Below, piece after piece: positions 1 through 8,316 of a DNA stretch of 64,000 nucleotides (the stretch's first letter is position 1; every line of letters begins with the position of its first letter). Below the pieces are notes generated by a model. It was not told where the DNA came from. It saw only the letters and a list, made by a program, of their open reading frames with translations, and searched no databases. This DNA is from SB15 sp964639245 (GTDB taxonomy: Bacteria > Chloroflexota > Anaerolineae > Aggregatilineales > J027): assembly GCA_964639245.1 (NCBI GenBank), contig CAZXCU010000009.1, positions 62,001 to 126,000 on the forward strand, in the 5' to 3' direction. Position numbers and translations under genes: made by a program.

Positions 1-1110
1 GTCGCTCAACTGTCCGTCACGCTGCTGAATCGCCTCTGCCATCATATTAAAGGTTTGAGCCAACTGCCCCATCTGGTCACGCGAAGTCACGGGCGCTCGC
101 TGCGAATAATCGCCCCCGGCGATTTGTTCCGTGGCAGTTTGTAACTTGCGGATGGGCAAACTGACCGACCAGCGTATCGTCACAATAAACAGTAAAATTC
201 CGATTAAACCCAATATCCCGATGGAAGCCAGCGAATCGCGCCGCACCGTCGCATGAAATTCGTCTATATCAGCGAGGTTAATTTCAACCACGCCGACCCC
301 TTCGACTTTTCCATCAATATAAAAAGGGAAATAAGCGACAGCGTGAGGAATACCCGCCCTGTCAACTTGAATATCTTCGGTGAGGGTGCGTTCTTCGGAG
401 AGAACCTGTTGTAATTTGGTCTCATCTAACTGAATATTGGCAATACTCAGGGTATCGGTTTCGCTGTCCTGCGCCACCAACTGCCCATCAAAATAAAGCC
501 CAAGATTGACCCCGCCGCGTCCGAAGTTGACCTGTTCTAAAAATTCATCGTCAATCACCCGCCCCACCGTGATTGTGCCAACAATTTCGCCTCGGGTAGT
601 GCGGACAGGGGTAGAAGCGGCCAACAGCAGTTCATAACCGTCCTCTGTTTGGCGTGCCACTAACAGGGTCACGTTAATGCCAAGCAAACTTTGCTGCACC
701 ATGAAATCTTCGGACTCATCCTCAAAAAATTCGCCCTCATCGTTGTCCAACAGCGCAAACAGACGGTTGCCTTCTGCATCGGTGACATCGGTATCATCCA
801 CTTGCAGGGGAGCAATCGCGCTCAACATCCCGATTTGTAATTCGATTTCATTCCCGGACTGAATCGCAGGAGCCGTTAAAGGGCGAGTAGCCAGAAATTG
901 CGCGGCATTGGTCACATCAGTTTCAATTTCACGCAAGCGCGTGGTTAAAATCTGGGTTTCGTCCTGAATCCGCTTGCTGCTGGTTTCCTCAATCAGCTCA
1001 TCCGTGCTGCGGTTAATCAGCAGGAGATTGCCCGCGCTAATCAGCGCCAGCAATAGCACCACCACCAAGATAATGCGAGTCCCTAAGGGCAGAGTCTTCA
1101 GAAAGTTCAT
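1..1110 (-). CDS. HAMP-domain membrane sensor, C-terminus beyond window edge
   Basis: The reading frame is open from an ATG at 1110 to the window edge (370 codons), so the output domain is not visible. It begins with a membrane segment (about residues 9-29, RIILVVVLLLALISAG), followed by about 260 extracytoplasmic residues resembling a Cache/CHASE4-type sensor. A second membrane segment lies near residues 290-313 and a HAMP linker near 315-370 (PIRKLQTATEQIAGGDYSQR). By family this would be a histidine kinase, cyclase or chemoreceptor; which one cannot be told here. It starts 6 bp after the substrate-binding lipoprotein gene on the same strand, so the lipoprotein may present a ligand to it (inference). 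Confidence 0.85.
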   Translation of the reverse strand, partial: MNFLKTLPLGTRIILVVVLLLALISAGNLLLINRSTDELIEETSSKRIQDETQILTTRLREIETDVTNAAQFLATRPLTAPAIQSGNEIELQIGMLSAIAPLQVDDTDVTDAEGNRLFALLDNDEGEFFEDESEDFMVQQSLLGINVTLLVARQTEDGYELLLAASTPVRTTRGEIVGTITVGRVIDDEFLEQVNFGRGGVNLGLYFDGQLVAQDSETDTLSIANIQLDETKLQQVLSEERTLTEDIQVDRAGIPHAVAYFPFYIDGKVEGVGVVEINLADIDEFHATVRRDSLASIGILGLIGILLFIVTIRWSVSLPIRKLQTATEQIAGGDYSQRAPVTSRDQMGQLAQTFNMMAEAIQQRDGQLSD

Positions 1111-1116
1111 ACGAGG

Positions 1117-1968
1117 CTACTTTTCTAAAATCACACCAAATTGAGTCATCAAGGCCTGACCTGCTTCGGTGTCTAAATAGACCAAAATAGGATCCATGCT
1201 GGTTTGGTTTTTCTTGCGATAGGCAATCCCCACGGGGGTCAAAATCGGATAGTCCGGGTCGGTGGGTAACGCACCATCCAGCATAAGCGGCTGAACCTCT
1301 TCGCCACTCACCAGCACCGACGACCATAACTCGTAACCAATACTATAGGCAGTCCCCAACACACTTTCGAGCATTTTTTCAGGGCTGGTTTGCACAATCG
1401 CGGTCTCCACAAAAGGCGCTTCCCCCACCAGATCGTCACGCAGTTTGACCGTAGCCCATGCTTGGTCGTCGCGTACAAAAACAAAAATGGGTTGGTCTGC
1501 CCCACCAACTTCTGACCAGTTGGTAATTTTGCCAGTAAAAATGTCTTGGGCTTGTTCGGAAGTCAGGGCCGTCACCCCCACATCCTCGGCAGTGAACAGC
1601 GCAACACCCGCCTGCCCCAATTCCACATAGACTAAATCGGAGACGAGCGCCTGTTCATCCTCCGTTGGCGGGCGTGTCATGCCAATCAACTGAGCCGCAT
1701 CTTGCGACAGCGCCATAACCCCTTCATTCACTTCTGCGCCATCCATCGTGTCAAAGTCATAGCCGGGAAAGTCGTTTTCAAAGCCCGAAGCCACGCTGTC
1801 CAGCAATTCAGAAGCGATGCCCATCCCAAAAACACTGACGGCTTGGGTTGGTTGGGGGGAAACTGTGGGAGTCACAGGGGCAGACTCGGATGAATTTTCA
1901 TCCTGTGTACAGCCCACCAGAAGTAAAAAGAGGAAAATTAAGCTGAGTTTCTGCCACTTTGTGTTCAT
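1117..1968 (-). CDS. PstS-like solute-binding lipoprotein
   Basis: 283 aa. The N-terminus is a lipoprotein signal peptide with lipobox LVGC (Cys20), then a Ser/Pro/Thr-rich linker. The body resembles the PBP-like/PstS superfamily: a GMTRPPTEDE segment, ALTSEQAQDIFTGKITNWSE (the hallmark 'iFtGki.nW' of phosphate-binding-like proteins) and a late SIGYELW segment. It probably binds an oxyanion or other small solute at the outer face of the membrane. No ABC permease or ATPase lies next to it. Instead a HAMP sensor gene follows 6 bp downstream, suggesting a sensory rather than transport role. The ligand is not predictable from sequence. Confidence 0.85.
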   Translation of the reverse strand: MNTKWQKLSLIFLFLLLVGCTQDENSSESAPVTPTVSPQPTQAVSVFGMGIASELLDSVASGFENDFPGYDFDTMDGAEVNEGVMALSQDAAQLIGMTRPPTEDEQALVSDLVYVELGQAGVALFTAEDVGVTALTSEQAQDIFTGKITNWSEVGGADQPIFVFVRDDQAWATVKLRDDLVGEAPFVETAIVQTSPEKMLESVLGTAYSIGYELWSSVLVSGEEVQPLMLDGALPTDPDYPILTPVGIAYRKKNQTSMDPILVYLDTEAGQALMTQFGVILEK

Positions 1969-2116
1969 ATTTTACTCAATATCAGTCATTCCGTGTGTTC
2001 GTTGCAGCATCACACATCACGTCGGTTTAATAACCAGTATGCCACACCATGACCATTTGACCATCTGCAAAGTGGGGGGTTTTTAGCTAGTCAGGTGGCT
2101 AGGATAAGTTCCTATT

Positions 2117-2752
2117 TCACGGTCTGAAAATGCTGCAATTGGGGAGAGTCGTCGTATACACATGCCATGTGACCACCGCCAACCGCTCGACATTCGGGAT
2201 GTCTTTTGAAAGGTAGGACACCACCGGCGTATCGGGCGTGAGGTCGGTCATACCGCAGCGCAACGCCACTTCAAAAAAACCCTGAACCTCCTGAAAGGTC
2301 AGCAGGTAATGTAAATCGCCGCGCTGAGTCGCCATGTAGGGAATCGCCGATTGCGGCAGGCCATACAGGGGCAGCAAATCCGCCAAGCGCATATCCAGAA
2401 TCAGACGGACTTCTTCGGCATGATGTTCATTCAGCGCCACATAACTCCAATTCTCGCGGGAAGTTTCATCCAACCACAGACGATTTACCGCTTCGGCTGA
2501 CCACTGCCAGTTCAAACGCCGTCCTGAATAGAAGGTAACTTCGCCCGTCAGAGGGGAGGTATCCAAAATTTGCTGGACTTCGCCGCGTGAAGAGTCCGCA
2601 ATCGCTTTGCCAAATAAACACGGCTGCGCGGGGCAGTGTTCAATTGCCAACGCCTGTACAGGAGAATTAGCAATGGGGGTAAAATTTGCTACCCTCGCCA
2701 CCAGCCCTGCCACAAAAATAAAGAGGAGTGACAAAAAGAGCGTTGTTTTCAT
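2117..2752 (-). CDS. Secreted protein of unknown function
   Basis: 211 aa with an N-terminal hydrophobic signal/anchor (residues 3-17, TTLFLSLLFIFVAGL). No catalytic motif is recognised. A Cys-rich start of the mature part (HCPAQPCLFGKAI) followed by a helix (RGEVQQILDTSP) resembles, at pattern level, the CEQACWLGLQPGLTTFDEL start of the secreted protein at 19511-20293, so the two may be distant relatives. It begins 2 bp after the DUF4058 stop codon on the same strand and is likely co-transcribed with it. Confidence 0.7.
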   Translation of the reverse strand: MKTTLFLSLLFIFVAGLVARVANFTPIANSPVQALAIEHCPAQPCLFGKAIADSSRGEVQQILDTSPLTGEVTFYSGRRLNWQWSAEAVNRLWLDETSRENWSYVALNEHHAEEVRLILDMRLADLLPLYGLPQSAIPYMATQRGDLHYLLTFQEVQGFFEVALRCGMTDLTPDTPVVSYLSKDIPNVERLAVVTWHVYTTTLPNCSIFRP

Positions 2753-2754
2753 CG

Positions 2755-3516
2755 TTATCTCAACTGCGCCGCCCGCAAAATGGCATCAATTTCCTCTTGC
2801 CATGCAGGGGTCAAGGGTTCGGGCGGATGAACGGTGTAATCGACAAAGCCTTCAAATTCAACCGTGTAGGCTTGCTGGATGGCCGGGGCAAGTTGCAAAA
2901 TCACGTCGGGGTCATCGGGCAGCAGGGGAACAGGCAAATTCGGACACGGCTTGGCCCATGAAACTTCCCAGAGATGCGATTGCGGCCATTCCCGCGCCCG
3001 GCTCAAAATACAGACATAGGGAGCATGGATGGCTGCGGCAAGCGGGGGACGTTTACCCGCTCTCAACAAATCAATTTCCAAGAGGTTAATCCCCGCTTGG
3101 AGAAGTTGATAGCGTTTGAGAATGTACTCCTGATAGTGATGTTCTTTATTCGCAAAAGACAGCACTTCAATCACGGTCACAACTTCGCCTTCGGGAGTCA
3201 TAATTTCAAGATAAGGCGGATGATCCTCAATCGCTTCAATGAACAAATTTTCCGTCACCAATGTTACGGAGGTTGCTTCTAGGACAGCGGGTTGAATCGC
3301 CGCAGTGGATGCAACACCTTTTTGTACCCGCAAATCGGGGCGAAATTTGCGAACTTCTTCGCCAATCGTCAGGTAGCGTTCGGTATGTACCCGATAGCGC
3401 GGACGAATTTGTGGGGCAAGCTGCTGGGCAAGGTTGGCAAGAATGTGCAAATGCACGCCCGCCCAGGCTTCGCGGTCTTCCATATAAGGATTCATACCAA
3501 CAAAAGGTGAAGCCAT
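2755..3516 (-). CDS. DUF4058 family protein
   Basis: 253 aa. It matches the DUF4058 family: N-terminal MASPFVGMNPYMEDREAWAG with a following VH..I (family pattern FPGMDPYLE....W...H), then TERYLTIGEE.RKFRPDLRV and a central TPEGEVVTVIEVLSFANKE stretch. The middle section (VTVIEVLS..NK, then YILKRYQLLQAGINLLEIDLL) has the look of a degraded PD-(D/E)xK-like fold, but no function is established for the family. It is common in cyanobacteria, Planctomycetes and Chloroflexota. It is followed immediately by the secreted protein gene at 2752. Confidence 0.85.
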   Translation of the reverse strand: MASPFVGMNPYMEDREAWAGVHLHILANLAQQLAPQIRPRYRVHTERYLTIGEEVRKFRPDLRVQKGVASTAAIQPAVLEATSVTLVTENLFIEAIEDHPPYLEIMTPEGEVVTVIEVLSFANKEHHYQEYILKRYQLLQAGINLLEIDLLRAGKRPPLAAAIHAPYVCILSRAREWPQSHLWEVSWAKPCPNLPVPLLPDDPDVILQLAPAIQQAYTVEFEGFVDYTVHPPEPLTPAWQEEIDAILRAAQLR

Positions 3517-3627
3517 ACCGATTCTCCATCTCCTACTCTGGTTTTAATCCAAAAAAATAGACATGGCAAGCATCCCCGTCACGCCGCTATAATCTGAGGG
3601 GTTCGAACTCATAAAGCAGGGGAAGTT

Positions 3628-4839
3628 ATGCCTACCATAGATGAACAAGTCGCCGTCTTAATGTCCAATACGGGCTACGGCGATGAACAAACCAAAGAAA
3701 TGATGCGCCGGGAACTGCGCGAACGACTCATCGAAGCAGACAAAGAAGGCCGCCCCCTGCGTGTGTATTGCGGTTTCGACCCGCGTACCTCCGATTTGCA
3801 TCTGGGACACACCATCCCCATGCGAAAACTCAAACAATTTCAAGATTTCGGGCATGAAGTCACCTTTTTGATTGGCTCATTCACCAGTCTGATTGGCGAC
3901 CCCGACGACACCAGCGCCCGTGACCTGCTCACACCGGAAAAAGTTGCCGAAAATGCCCAGACCTACGCCGACCAAGCCTTTAAAATCCTTGACCGCGAAA
4001 AAACCACCGTGCGCCACAACGACGAATGGCTCGCGCCCTTAAATTTTCTCGACATCATCAAATTGGCGCAGTCCTTCACCGTGCAGCAATTCCTCACGCG
4101 GGAAAATTTCCGCAATCGGATTGAAGCCGGCACCGCCATTTACCTGCACGAATTTTTCTACCCCTTGATGCAGGGCTACGACGCGGCAGCCATGCAAACC
4201 GATGTTCAGGTGGGCGGGCAAGACCAATTGTTTAACCTGATGGCGGGGCGACAGTTGATGAGTCGGATGGGCATAAAACCGCAGGTGGTGGTGGCGATGG
4301 GCGAAAGTTTGCCGGGGACAGACGGCGTACTCAAAATGAGCAAAAGCAAGGGCAACCACATCCCCCTGCTCACCGATGCACTGGATATGTTCGGTAAAGT
4401 GATGAGTATTCCTGACACCGCCATGCCTCTATATTTTAAACTCCTGCTCGGTTGGCAGGAATCCAACATTAAAAAGTTAGAAAGCCAGCACCCCCGCGAA
4501 GTCAAAGCGATGCTGGCGCGGGAAATTGTCAGCATTTTCCATCCCACCAGCGATGCCCAGGCCGTGCAAGAAGAATGGGAACGCATTTTCCGCGAACATG
4601 GCCTGCCGGATGAAATGGGCAACTTTAACGTGATCGACGGTCAACTGGTGGTGGATATTCTGGCTGCCAGCGGCCTATGCAGCAGCAAAAGCGATGCCAA
4701 GCGGCAGATTCAAAATGGTGGGGTGCGCTTGCACGGCGAAAAAGTCTCGAACATGGACGCGGTGGTGCGCCTGTCGGATTTGCCCGCCGTGTTGCAAGTG
4801 GGCAAACGCAAATTTTTACAACTCATTTCGGCGGAATAA
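3628..4839 (+). CDS. tyrS: Tyrosyl-tRNA synthetase
   Basis: 403 aa class I aminoacyl-tRNA synthetase charging tRNA-Tyr in the cytoplasm. Visible signatures are the HIGH-type motif as HLGH (about residue 54), YCGFDPRTSDLHLGH, QVGGQDQLFNLMAGR for tyrosine/ATP binding, KMSKSKGN (KMSKS loop, about residues 237-244) and a C-terminal S4 RNA-binding domain (ASGLCSSKSDAKRQIQNGGV). The KMSKS form and layout resemble the TyrZ-type subgroup. SD AGGGGAAGTT lies before the ATG, with a -10-like TATAAT at 3589-3594. No T-box leader was seen. A stem-loop follows the gene. Confidence 0.97.
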   Translation: MPTIDEQVAVLMSNTGYGDEQTKEMMRRELRERLIEADKEGRPLRVYCGFDPRTSDLHLGHTIPMRKLKQFQDFGHEVTFLIGSFTSLIGDPDDTSARDLLTPEKVAENAQTYADQAFKILDREKTTVRHNDEWLAPLNFLDIIKLAQSFTVQQFLTRENFRNRIEAGTAIYLHEFFYPLMQGYDAAAMQTDVQVGGQDQLFNLMAGRQLMSRMGIKPQVVVAMGESLPGTDGVLKMSKSKGNHIPLLTDALDMFGKVMSIPDTAMPLYFKLLLGWQESNIKKLESQHPREVKAMLAREIVSIFHPTSDAQAVQEEWERIFREHGLPDEMGNFNVIDGQLVVDILAASGLCSSKSDAKRQIQNGGVRLHGEKVSNMDAVVRLSDLPAVLQVGKRKFLQLISAE

Positions 4840-4872
4840 GCCGGCACGCCTCTTACCCAAATCGTTTTAACC

Positions 4873-4905
4873 TCACCCCTCTCCAATGAATGGCGAGGGG
4901 GTGAG
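4873..4905 (+). terminator. Stem-loop after tyrS
   Basis: An imperfect inverted repeat (CTCACCCCTC / GAGGGGGTGAG) lies about 35 bp after the tyrS stop, in the 160-bp gap before the next gene. There is no strong T-tract, so termination is only suggested. Confidence 0.4.
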
Positions 4906-4999
4906 TCTATTCGCTTTAAAAATTCACAAAATTGATGCACAAATTTGCATTCACGTTGGTGTATACTAGCATTGATGTCATAGCGTAGAGGACAACAGA

Positions 5000-5449
5000 A
5001 TGCTGAGTGAGTGTATTCCTGACCGACACAACACAGGAATTCATGATTTAGGGAAGGGAGTCTCGCTGGAATGGGTGGACAAAGGCAAAATCCTCATGTT
5101 GACCTTGCCCAACATCAACCGCGCAACCATTGATTGTTATATCGAGGCATGTATTGAAATTGCCCAGCGCTGGCCTGCGGAGGAACGAGTCCGCGTGCTG
5201 CACGATGTCTCTCACAAAGATATTGCCCTCACCCCCTATTTGCGGCAAGGGCTGGAAAAAGCTCAAGCTGTCCTCGTTGAACTGGATTTGCAGGGGATTT
5301 CAGCCGTTGTAACCCAGCGTGGATTCATCAAAAGCATCATGATTCAACTGGGCAAAGCCTTATACAAACAAGCGCCCAATATTGAAACGCATTACTTCCA
5401 TAACCGTGACAAAGCGCTGGCATGGTTGCGCCATGATTTGACCCGCTAA
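5000..5449 (+). CDS. SpoIIAA/STAS-like small protein (paralog 1)
   Basis: 149 aa. Alternating hydrophobic strands and helices (GKILMLTLPNINRATIDCYIEAC, VRVLHDVSHKDIALTPYLRQGLEK, ISAVVTQRGFIKSIMIQLGK, a final DKALAWLR) resemble a SpoIIAA-like/STAS fold. The proteins at 54244-54669 and 26460-26825 share the same order of segments, notably the (L/I)xDVSH element and a C-terminal (D/E)(K/Q)A..(W/F)L(R/S), so this is a local paralogous family. SD AGAGGA lies 7 bp before the ATG. No phosphorylatable Ser of the SpoIIAA kind can be assigned. Function is unknown. Confidence 0.7.
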   Translation: MLSECIPDRHNTGIHDLGKGVSLEWVDKGKILMLTLPNINRATIDCYIEACIEIAQRWPAEERVRVLHDVSHKDIALTPYLRQGLEKAQAVLVELDLQGISAVVTQRGFIKSIMIQLGKALYKQAPNIETHYFHNRDKALAWLRHDLTR

Positions 5450-5452
5450 TTC

Positions 5453-6253
5453 TTAGAGTGCGAATTTTTCAATCGCCGCCGCAACGCCATCTTCATCATT
5501 GGTCAACGTGATAAAATCCGCAATTGCTTTGACATGGGGCATGGCGTTGCCCATTGCCACCCCGATTCCCGCCGCTTGGAGCATTTCAATATCATTTTCT
5601 GCGTCACCCAAGGCCATCACCTGTTCGCGGGGGATGTGCAGTTCTTCGATGAGACGTGCCAGCGCCACCCCTTTGGATACGCCCGGCGGCAAAATCTCCA
5701 GAAATTCCGGTGCAGTGCGGAGCAAACTTTCCCCTCCCAGCATTTGCGGCAGCAGCAACGCACGCAGCGCTTCAATTTTTTCGGGATATTCCAGAAACAC
5801 AAATTTGTTGATGGGGTTGGCAGCCAGAATATGCAGCAGCGAATCCACCTCTTGCGGCACGGGTTCTTGATATTTGGCGAGGACTTCCATAAACGGCGAT
5901 TGCGGGTGGGTAAACAAATTTGACCCGCTTGTGCCATAAAAATGCAGGCGGTGGGCTTCGCCAAAACGGATGATGGCTTCGGCACGGGCAGTATCCATCG
6001 TTTGCTGGTGACGCACCGATCCATCCGCGTTATAGACCATCAACCCCTGTAAAAAAATGCCCGGCGCATTTAAGCCCAATACACTCATAATCCGATTCGC
6101 GGTGGGGGCGCTGCGGGTGCGTCCAGTGGCAATCACAATCAAAATCCCCTGCCGGACAGCCTGTTGAATCACACGCTGGGTACGCGGGGTTAATTGATGC
6201 TGGCTATTCAGCAATGTCCCATCCAGATCAATCGCAATCAGTTGAATGGGCAT
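5453..6253 (-). CDS. Cof-type HAD superfamily phosphatase
   Basis: 266 aa from the chosen start. HAD motif I is AIDLDGTLLNS near the N-terminus, motif II is IATGRT, motif III is the Lys of SKGVALARL and motif IV is ALGDAENDIEML. A C2-type cap lies between motifs II and III, placing it in the Cof/YidA-like subfamily acting on small phosphorylated metabolites. The start at 6253 is preferred to the more upstream in-frame start because it has SD AAGGAAG and forms a TAATG overlap with the preceding gene's stop, implying translational coupling with the alpha/beta hydrolase-like gene. Confidence 0.9.
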   Translation of the reverse strand: MPIQLIAIDLDGTLLNSQHQLTPRTQRVIQQAVRQGILIVIATGRTRSAPTANRIMSVLGLNAPGIFLQGLMVYNADGSVRHQQTMDTARAEAIIRFGEAHRLHFYGTSGSNLFTHPQSPFMEVLAKYQEPVPQEVDSLLHILAANPINKFVFLEYPEKIEALRALLLPQMLGGESLLRTAPEFLEILPPGVSKGVALARLIEELHIPREQVMALGDAENDIEMLQAAGIGVAMGNAMPHVKAIADFITLTNDEDGVAAAIEKFAL

Positions 6254-6822
6254 TATTTCTTCCTTGCGAATTGAGGTGGCTTGTGAAATTCTAGGATTGA
6301 CACCCATAATTCTTTGAATTCCAGCATCGTGAAATGGTCGTGTCCGGGCAGCAGCTTCACATCCCCGCGTAATTCTTTGAAAAATAAATCGGCGTGGTGA
6401 AATGGCGTAGGGGGCAGCACAGGGTCATCATCTGAATAAAAGCCGAGCAACTGCTTGGCATTCTGGCGGATCATTTCGTACTGAAAAGGAGGTTGGTAAA
6501 AAGCCTCAATTTCTGCGCGGCCTCCACTCGTAAGCCCACCAGCGACCATCAGCGCCTGCCCCACCCGATGTTCAGGCACTTCCAGATAGCGCAGGACGGT
6601 AGCCCCCCCCACCCCATGCCCAATTAAGGTCACATCTTCGCTCGGTGTCCCCACCACGTCAGACAGACAAGCCAACCACGCGGCAGGACTGGCAGCCACA
6701 TCATCAGGCATCGTCGGAATGATGGCCTCATAATATTTAGGGTTGAGTTTTTCTTTCAGAAACGGATACCACGCCGCTTCGGGATTTGCCATCCAATCAT
6801 GCACAATAATAATACGTTTCAT
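6253..6822 (-). CDS. RBBP9/YdeN-like alpha/beta hydrolase lacking the nucleophile serine
   Basis: 189 aa from ATG 6822 (SD GAGGG). It resembles the RBBP9/YdeN serine hydrolase family: KRIIIVHDWMANPEAAWYPFLK, TMPDD, a nucleophile elbow, DDDPVLP and GHDHFTMLEF carrying the expected Asp and His. The elbow reads LIGHGVGG where the family has GHSLGG, so the catalytic Ser is replaced by Gly. The codons cat-ggg-gtg are clear, though a G homopolymer follows. It may be a non-enzymatic binding protein, or the nucleophile may have been lost recently. It overlaps the HAD phosphatase gene (TAATG). Confidence 0.8.
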   Translation of the reverse strand: MKRIIIVHDWMANPEAAWYPFLKEKLNPKYYEAIIPTMPDDVAASPAAWLACLSDVVGTPSEDVTLIGHGVGGATVLRYLEVPEHRVGQALMVAGGLTSGGRAEIEAFYQPPFQYEMIRQNAKQLLGFYSDDDPVLPPTPFHHADLFFKELRGDVKLLPGHDHFTMLEFKELWVSILEFHKPPQFARKK

Positions 6823-6962
6823 TGAAATTTTTCCCTCATAAAATGCTGACTCACCCACACCGAATAGAGAGTTTGGCTATAATCATAACGCATCAAACAA
6901 AATGAGCAATGCCCCGTCTCCCTCCCCATTCCTTCAAAAGGGGAGAGAGCGGGAAAAGAGGC

Positions 6963-7847
6963 TTATTGGACGGGCAATGTTTGGAGATACAGCCAAATCG
7001 CTTCAAGGTCGTCTTCCGTGAGTCCCGCGAGACGATTCCACGGCATCTCTTCCGTGTCCATGACTTCACCATCGTGCCGCACACCCGCCCGCACCGCCGC
7101 CACAAACGCGGCATAATCGGCGACATCACCACCGGGTGTTAAATTGGCGCTTGTCGGGCCACCGGGGCCAACCTGCTTGCCAGCAAAATCATCTCCATGA
7201 CAGCCCGCGCAAGCCACATTCGCCAGATATGCCCCATACTCGGCTGAAACAGCCGGTTCAACGGCAGTAGGTGAGGCATAGTCGAAATCCACTTGGTTGG
7301 CAGGAAGCATGTCGTTGGCAAGGGTTTCATCCATCAACAGGAACAACCGCAGCAACAGAAAATTGGGGCTGCCGGGTTCAAAATCGACGGGCGGTAACGA
7401 TTTGAGATAGGCAATGATGGCGGCTAAATCTTCATCGCTTAACAACTGATAGTCGTAGGAAGGCATGATGATGAGGGATTTGCCATCGCGCCCCACCCCG
7501 TAGCGCAGCGCCCGTACCCATTCCTCATCCGTTAGCTCATCCCCAATCCCCCCTTCGCCGGAGGTCAGATTGGCACTGTCGACCTTGCCTAAACCGGGTT
7601 CATCAAAAAAGGCTTTGCCACCTAAGTTATCCCCATGACAATCCTGACACAACCCGACGGTTTCCACCAGATATTTGCCACGTTCAAGGGCAGCATCATC
7701 GGTGGGGAGAGCCAGCGCTTCTACATCGACTTCAAACGTTTCATTAATTTTGTTTTCCGACATGGCGTACACTGCCACACTGCCGATGATAAGCAGCACG
7801 GCGATCACCACCAAGCCAATGCCAATAGACCGTAAGACTCGTCGCAT
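6963..7847 (-). CDS. Membrane-anchored diheme c-type cytochrome
   Basis: 294 aa. An N-terminal membrane helix (about residues 7-29, SIGIGLVVIAVLLIIGSVAV) is followed by two cytochrome c domains, each with a CxxCH heme site: CQDCH in the first half and CAGCH in the second, with candidate axial Met residues in IIMPSYDY and TEEMPWNRL. The architecture matches the diheme cytochromes that donate electrons at the outer membrane face. SD AAGGGAG precedes the ATG. No oxidase gene is adjacent, although ctaA (heme A synthase) lies elsewhere in the window. Confidence 0.9.
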   Translation of the reverse strand: MRRVLRSIGIGLVVIAVLLIIGSVAVYAMSENKINETFEVDVEALALPTDDAALERGKYLVETVGLCQDCHGDNLGGKAFFDEPGLGKVDSANLTSGEGGIGDELTDEEWVRALRYGVGRDGKSLIIMPSYDYQLLSDEDLAAIIAYLKSLPPVDFEPGSPNFLLLRLFLLMDETLANDMLPANQVDFDYASPTAVEPAVSAEYGAYLANVACAGCHGDDFAGKQVGPGGPTSANLTPGGDVADYAAFVAAVRAGVRHDGEVMDTEEMPWNRLAGLTEDDLEAIWLYLQTLPVQ

Positions 7848-7907
7848 ATGATTTTTCTCCCTTGTGTCGTACTTTGAAAATCTAAAACTGCCTTTAAAAC
7901 GAACAAT

Positions 7908-7925
7908 CCATCCGCAAGCGGATGG
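7908..7925 (-). terminator. Hairpin downstream of the 40-aa small gene
   Basis: A perfect palindrome (CCATCCGCAAGCGGATGG) lies just beyond the stop of the small gene at 7939-8061. Read on the minus strand it is followed by a moderately T-rich stretch. It is also close to the start of the cytochrome gene. Confidence 0.5.
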
Positions 7926-7938
7926 TTGTGGGGGTTTT

Positions 7939-8061
7939 CTATGCAGCTTTTTTACGATTCATGCCCGAAAGCAACGCCAGCGTGTCGTCCATCGCGGAAT
8001 GGGGCGTATCAGGAAATAACCCGTTGAGCAGGGTTTCGATGAGGCCGATAATGCGTTTCAT
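7939..8061 (-). CDS. Small 40-aa protein
   Basis: ATG at 8061 has a very good SD (GAGGAAG, 7-bp spacing), starting MKRIIGLIETLLNGLFPDT and ending GMNRKKAA. An amphipathic helix at the N-terminus and a basic tail are visible. No family was recognised. The frame continues upstream without a comparable SD, so 8061 is preferred. A hairpin follows the stop codon. Confidence 0.5.
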   Translation of the reverse strand: MKRIIGLIETLLNGLFPDTPHSAMDDTLALLSGMNRKKAA

Positions 8062-8316
8062 GGCTTTCTTCCTCGTTTTTGTTGATTTCAGCATATGCCC
8101 GTCCCTAGCGTCCTGTAATCCAACTTTGGATGGAGAACACATAGCCTTTTGCCTGAAATTCGCTAAAATTTAGCTGTCAGCCGTCAGCATTCAGCCCAAA
8201 AATGTTCAAAAATTCTATTTCGCACTGAAAACTGATAACTGATAACCGAAAACTGATAACTAAGAATCACTGACTGCTGCTCGCTGAACACCGACAGCTA
8301 CCTAAAGGAGTTTTTT

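Noticed and set aside
1037..1327. Open frame antisense to and across the junction of the lipoprotein and sensor genes
   Set aside because: It runs through two better supported genes in another frame of the same strand and shows no domain or SD.
2078..2103. TAGCTAGTCAGGTGGCTAGG, similar to GGTCAGGTGGCTAG at 22618-22633
   Set aside because: Too short, with only two occurrences noticed, to call a repeat or operator.
3589..3620. GGGGTTCGAACTC string resembling a tRNA T-loop upstream of tyrS
   Set aside because: No acceptor or anticodon arms can be folded around it; it coincides with a TATAAT promoter element.
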